Shown here one piece after another: positions 60,325 through 64,000 of a stretch of DNA of 64,000 bases (position 1 is its first letter; every line of letters starts with the position of its first letter). The DNA is from Treponema sp. (lineage in GTDB: Bacteria > Spirochaetota > Spirochaetia > Treponematales > Treponemataceae). The stretch spans positions 1 to 64,000 of the forward strand of contig JAEDCN010000001.1 in the NCBI GenBank assembly GCA_016294105.1, read 5' to 3'. A program made the position numbers and the translations under genes. The notes beneath the pieces were generated by a model. That model was not told the DNA's origin. It was given only the letters and a program-made list of their open reading frames with translations, and ran no database searches.

Positions 60325-60353
60325 ATATTAGCGAATACAGCAAAATATGTCAA
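60325..60353 (-). promoter_or_regulatory. Promoter of the tRNA-Gln/tRNA-Glu unit
   Basis: Consensus TTGACA (60353-60348), 17 bases, TAATAT (60330-60325) on the minus strand, 15 bases before the 5' end of tRNA-Gln. Confidence 0.88.
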
Positions 60354-60387
60354 TAGCAAAAAAATATTTTTTTCAATTTTTTTGGGG

Positions 60388-61581
60388 TTAATCCTCTCCT
60401 TTTTCCGAAGCATTGGCCTTGGCAGATTTGTTTAAAAGACGAGCCTTTGTAATGGGGAGGTCGGGATTCTTGTTCTTCAGCTGAAGCACCACTTCTTCTA
60501 GCTTGTGCTGTCGTTCCTGTCCAAAATCGAACAAGTCCTGCTGCACCACCTCTTGGCCTGGCTCCAAATTCATGGCACCGATTCCCAAAAGCCGTATTCC
60601 CCTGCCATTATATCTTTTATCAAAAAGCTCCGTAGCCCGCTGGAAAAGATCTTCTGCAGAGGCAATGTAACGCTGGGAGGTTTCTTGGATGGAGGTGGTG
60701 GTAAAGTCGTAATAGCGGATTTTTATACAGACGGTCTTGCTTTTCCAATCCTCCTTCATGAGCCGAAACATAACGTTCTGGGACAAGTCCATCAGGGCCG
60801 TTCCAATAAGATATCTGTCCACTAGGTTTTCTTCGTAGGTGTTTTCCGCACTGATGGAACGGGAGTGGGGAGCGTCACGAAAGGTGGCAGCCTCCATGCC
60901 CCGCACTGCCTTGTATAAGAATTGTCCACTGGCTTCTCCCAAAAAGCTCTCTAAAACGGGCAATGGTGTTTTCAAGACATCCTGTACCGAGTGGATTCCA
61001 TGGGAATACAGCTTTGCCAAGGTTTTTTCACCCACTCCCCATACTTTTTTCAAGGAAAGCTTTTCCATAAAGGCTTGTTCCTGGCCTACTGGTACATAAA
61101 AAAATCCATCTGGCTTTGACATACCGGAGGCAATTTTTGCCACATAGCGATTGCTGGCAAGTCCTACGGAAACGGTTAAGCCAGTTGCCTCTCGTACCCT
61201 CTTTTTTACCAGCTGAGCTGTTTCCTCCAGCGGCCCGAACAATCGCTGGGTACCAGTTAAGTCTATAAAGGCTTCATCAATGGACATTTGTTGCACATCA
61301 GGCGAAAACTCCCCAAAGATTGCCATTACTTCCTGGGATTTTTCTCGGTATCGTCTCATGTTGGAGGGAAGATAGATTCCTTGAGGACAAAGGCGATATG
61401 CTTGGTCAATAGGCATAGCAGAGTGCACACCGAATTTTCGTGCCTCGTAGGATGCAGCTGCCACAACCCCACGCTTATGCCCTGGAATGGCTCCCACAAT
61501 CACTGGTTTTCCACGAAAATCTGGATGATCCAGCTGTTCCACCGAGGCAAAGAATGCGTCAAGGTCCACATGCAGGAACAT
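60388..61581 (-). CDS. dinB: DNA polymerase IV (Y family)
   Basis: Translesion polymerase of 397 residues. FLHVDLDAFFASVEQ holds the first catalytic Asp, YEARKFGVHSAMP the incoming-nucleotide contacts and SIDEAFIDLTGT the second catalytic pair; the HhH and little-finger regions follow. Its ATG shares one base with the stop of the upstream membrane-protein gene, so the two are coupled. No LexA-type box is evident nearby. No beta-clamp motif was assigned. Confidence 0.95.
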   Translation of the reverse strand: MFLHVDLDAFFASVEQLDHPDFRGKPVIVGAIPGHKRGVVAAASYEARKFGVHSAMPIDQAYRLCPQGIYLPSNMRRYREKSQEVMAIFGEFSPDVQQMSIDEAFIDLTGTQRLFGPLEETAQLVKKRVREATGLTVSVGLASNRYVAKIASGMSKPDGFFYVPVGQEQAFMEKLSLKKVWGVGEKTLAKLYSHGIHSVQDVLKTPLPVLESFLGEASGQFLYKAVRGMEAATFRDAPHSRSISAENTYEENLVDRYLIGTALMDLSQNVMFRLMKEDWKSKTVCIKIRYYDFTTTSIQETSQRYIASAEDLFQRATELFDKRYNGRGIRLLGIGAMNLEPGQEVVQQDLFDFGQERQHKLEEVVLQLKNKNPDLPITKARLLNKSAKANASEKGED

Positions 61582-63653
61582 TAAGGTGTTCCCTCCAGAG
61601 CCAGCAAGCTACCATCTAGGGCGGGGAAGAAGAAGTTTCGTTCCACCAGTGTAACCTGGTACGGTGCAACCTCAAGATACAACCGAACTTTAATGTTCTG
61701 AGCTTTGTCTCCGTCGGCAGTGTATTCAAAGGAAGTTGTATTTGCAGGATAATCTGGAATTAAAAAATGAGTCGTTGCACCTGTTTGCTCATTTTTCCCG
61801 TAAATATCGCTGGAAGATGCATTTTGTACCGTAACAAAGTTCATGGCAGAATCGTACACAGGAATCTGATTTTCAGACAGAACTTGTACTTCATAACGAA
61901 TGATTGGTACAGGTGATGCAATGTGAACCTCCACGGATTGTAATTTCAGATAGCTTTTTCGTGACATGGAAACCTGAAGCTGTTCTGGAGCCTGTGCGTC
62001 TACCAGCTGATAGGAATGACTTTGTTGGTTTAATTCTTCTTCTGGAAGGGTTCGATTCAGCATGATTGAGCCAATAAATAAGGTTCCCACAATGCAGATA
62101 ACCATGATACCCATAACGCCAATAGTAGCCAGAACAATTTTCAAAGGAGAAATATGACGATGGGTACCAAAGAGGTCGATTCGCACCATGATTCTAAGCC
62201 ACATAACCTGAAATGGAATGAGGATACAGGCATAGAGCATGTTTCCTAAAATTCCTGTTTGTACAAGATGAAGTAGCTTGTCTTGGGAGGCATATTCCAA
62301 GATGTTTACTGCATAAGGAATGAAGGGCAACAGCATTATCAATGAGGCAATAATCAAAGGGACAATTTTTTTTGCAAGGCGGCTAAAATAAATGATGATG
62401 TATTCCAGTACAAAGATAAACAAAAGCACCAAATCGATGGACGCAAAGATAAAGATGTTCATGGCCACTACAATGGTCAAAAGATAGCCATAAACAAATT
62501 GGGCAATAGGAAGACGAAATTTAAGGTGAAAGATGAAGGGTAAGGAAACCGCCACAAAGGAGAACAGTGTTTTTATGCCAAGAATCACCACCGTGTTTTC
62601 CGGCGCAATTTGAACAAATTTACCTGCCACCAGCTGGCCTAGCCACAAGAAAAAGGTGGAAAGAAGAATTGTAATGGGAATAAGATACCAAATTCTAAAA
62701 AAGGATTGTCGGTGGATAGCTCCCTTTTTGCCCAAAAAAGAAAAACCACTGATAATAGCCAGCACTAAAACCGTAATCAATAGGTACACAAAGATGGAAA
62801 ACTGCTCGCCAATCCAAATGTTTTCTACAAAACGAAGTACAATATAGTTTTGGCTATCAGCAGAAACACTTTTTTCCACAGAAAAATTTTCTGTCATGGT
62901 TTTTAGTGCGGTAAAAACCCTTTGCCTTTGCTCTGGCTCATTGCTGTTAAAGGAAATTGCTACTGTGGCCATACCTGAACGAAAGAAGGGAATCAACACT
63001 GGATTATCCTCTGCAAGATTTAATCGATAGGTAATGAGAAAGTCTTGGGAAACAGGCAGTGGTACCTGCTGAATCAACCACAGTGGAGTAAGGATTCCGT
63101 CACTACCGAACACAACGGTGGCCTGATCAAACTGGGAGGTAGTACCATCCAGCATCACCAAGGCACAGGCATCTGGGTTGGAAATATTTTCCAGCAGGAT
63201 TTGGGCGCCTGTGGGGTGCCATTGGTTTTCCACGGGAATCGTTGTGTTGTTACCAGTGGGAGCAGCTATTTCCTGGGTTGGAGAAAAGGGATAGCTTTCG
63301 TTTGCTAAAAGTGCTAGGGTTAGTGTTACTTCTGCAGTGGTACTTTCCATCAATTTGGCCAGAGCCAGCACTTCATCCAAACATTCTTCAGCTGTTTCTT
63401 GGGAAATAGCCAGAATAAGCCGTTGAATTTCTTGGTTTTCAGTAGCTTTTTTTCGATTAAAGTCCAGAATAATGGAATAAGGAAATTGATTACTGTTGGC
63501 CAACAGCTGCCGCTGAGGGCGAAATCCTTCCTCTTGAAAGAAAGCATATAGCTGGTTGGAACGTTCTCGTGGGTCGGAAGATTGTGGAAAAAAAATTCCT
63601 GCAGAAAAAAATATCAACAGTGCAATTACTGAAAACCTTCCGATATTATTCAT
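61581..63653 (-). CDS. Unrecognised large membrane protein
   Basis: About 690 residues from the ATG at 63653 (a TTG at 63662 is an alternative). A signal/membrane segment (FSVIALLIFFSAGIFF) leads to an extracytoplasmic domain of about 250 residues, then eight or so membrane segments (about 285-545) and a second extracytoplasmic domain of about 140 residues at the C-terminus (starting near QLVDAQAPEQLQVSM). I do not recognise a family. TATAAT (63667-63662) ends 8 bases before the ATG with no Shine-Dalgarno. DinB is translated directly after it. Confidence 0.65.
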   Translation of the reverse strand: MNNIGRFSVIALLIFFSAGIFFPQSSDPRERSNQLYAFFQEEGFRPQRQLLANSNQFPYSIILDFNRKKATENQEIQRLILAISQETAEECLDEVLALAKLMESTTAEVTLTLALLANESYPFSPTQEIAAPTGNNTTIPVENQWHPTGAQILLENISNPDACALVMLDGTTSQFDQATVVFGSDGILTPLWLIQQVPLPVSQDFLITYRLNLAEDNPVLIPFFRSGMATVAISFNSNEPEQRQRVFTALKTMTENFSVEKSVSADSQNYIVLRFVENIWIGEQFSIFVYLLITVLVLAIISGFSFLGKKGAIHRQSFFRIWYLIPITILLSTFFLWLGQLVAGKFVQIAPENTVVILGIKTLFSFVAVSLPFIFHLKFRLPIAQFVYGYLLTIVVAMNIFIFASIDLVLLFIFVLEYIIIYFSRLAKKIVPLIIASLIMLLPFIPYAVNILEYASQDKLLHLVQTGILGNMLYACILIPFQVMWLRIMVRIDLFGTHRHISPLKIVLATIGVMGIMVICIVGTLFIGSIMLNRTLPEEELNQQSHSYQLVDAQAPEQLQVSMSRKSYLKLQSVEVHIASPVPIIRYEVQVLSENQIPVYDSAMNFVTVQNASSSDIYGKNEQTGATTHFLIPDYPANTTSFEYTADGDKAQNIKVRLYLEVAPYQVTLVERNFFFPALDGSLLALEGTP

Positions 63654-63661
63654 ATTATACA

Positions 63662-63707
63662 ATTATAGCAATTCTTGTTTACAATTCAAGTACCTTTGTT
63701 ATATAAT
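63662..63707. promoter_or_regulatory. Two overlapping divergent promoters
   Basis: Minus: TTGAAT (63689-63684), 16 bases, TATAAT (63667-63662), reading into the membrane-protein gene. Plus: TTTACA (63678-63683), 18 bases, TATAAT (63702-63707), reading into the gene at 63728. The minus -35 starts one base beyond the plus -35, so the polymerases should exclude each other. Confidence 0.7.
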
Positions 63708-63727
63708 GGAATCCTAGGAGTTATACA

Positions 63728-64000
63728 GTGAGTGAATCCACAAAGAAGGGGCTTTTAGATCTTCCGTTAAAAGTAATTCTGACGGAGGAGGGAGCTTCCC
63801 ATTTTATCCAGAATAAAAAAAAGTTGCTGCGGATAAAACTGGCGGATAACATAGAGGAATATGGGATCTCACTGGATTCCTTTGCTCCCCAAACGATTCA
63901 ACAGATGATTTTGGTGGATTACATTTCCAAGCTGGAAATCTCACTGCCAGAATTCTCATCCTCCAAGCAGGATGTAATGGATTTGACTAAGTTGGTGGTT
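63728..64000 (+). CDS. Start of an unrecognised gene, cut by the window end
   Basis: A GTG with AGGAG 7 bases upstream (63716-63720) opens an uninterrupted frame to the end of the window (91 codons). It begins VSESTKKGLLDLPLKVILTE and contains KKKLLRIKLADNIEEYGISL. No signal peptide or membrane segment is seen. Without the rest I cannot name a family. Confidence 0.6.
   Translation, partial: MSESTKKGLLDLPLKVILTEEGASHFIQNKKKLLRIKLADNIEEYGISLDSFAPQTIQQMILVDYISKLEISLPEFSSSKQDVMDLTKLVV

Overview
The window looks like a chromosomal segment of a Treponema-type spirochaete. The evidence is a V-type (not F-type) ATPase operon containing the DUF2764 gene, two Maf-type flagellin glycosyltransferase paralogues, a eukaryote-like isoleucyl-tRNA synthetase, the paired spirochaetal families TIGR03545/TIGR03546, the NHL-TPR-SurE gene group, and many secreted or lipoprotein genes with no family outside spirochaetes that I recognise. 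I see no phage, IS element, CRISPR array or rRNA. It is gene-dense core genome with short spacers, and no gene-free stretch exceeds 300 bases.

Layout. 1-7.4 kb (+): an Eis-like acetyltransferase, ileS (TTG start), a lipoprotein, a long uracil phosphoribosyltransferase homologue and a TPR lipoprotein, ending at a bidirectional terminator. 7.4-16.3 kb (-): a tightly packed five-gene operon with a 1001-residue acidic repeat protein, an orphan 275-residue protein, two Maf proteins and a membrane protein ending in a degenerate GGDEF domain. 16.3-20.8 kb: an FtsB-like protein and a Sua5/YrdC protein (+), then on the minus strand an orphan secreted protein, NeuB-like sugar acid synthase, smpB and another secreted protein. 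21-30.3 kb (+): aminotransferase, glgA, TIGR03546-TIGR03545, DEAD-box helicase and an ABC-F ATPase whose 3' end is copied into a 35-bp tandem repeat. 30.6-41.2 kb (+): galM, the seven-gene V-ATPase operon, ispG and a secreted helical-repeat protein. 41.2-48.5 kb (-): an Omp85-like protein, a polyprenyl-phosphate sugar transferase, nrdR, then lnt-bioY-ecfA-ecfT. 48.5-53.3 kb (+): a divergent GHMP/galactokinase-like protein, surE, a TPR protein and an NHL/VWA-like secreted protein. 53.3-64 kb: a metal-chelate ABC importer headed by a SPASM radical-SAM gene, an RNase II/R-type exonuclease, yaaA, tRNA-Glu and tRNA-Gln, dinB and a large membrane protein (all -), then the start of a + strand gene cut by the window end.

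How genes fit together. The Maf operon and the NeuB-like synthase suggest synthesis and transfer of a nonulosonic-type sugar to flagellin. The V-ATPase couples ions to ATP at the inner membrane. Lnt sits with a complete ECF biotin importer. The radical-SAM gene and ABC importer share a promoter whose spacer is a perfect dyad, TTCAAG-N2-CTTGAA, and the same dyad overlaps the -35 of nrdR. Several genes without a Shine-Dalgarno sequence have a good -10 hexamer only 6-10 bases before the start codon, which suggests leaderless mRNAs. Functions are assigned from motifs and family memory only; no database search was possible.
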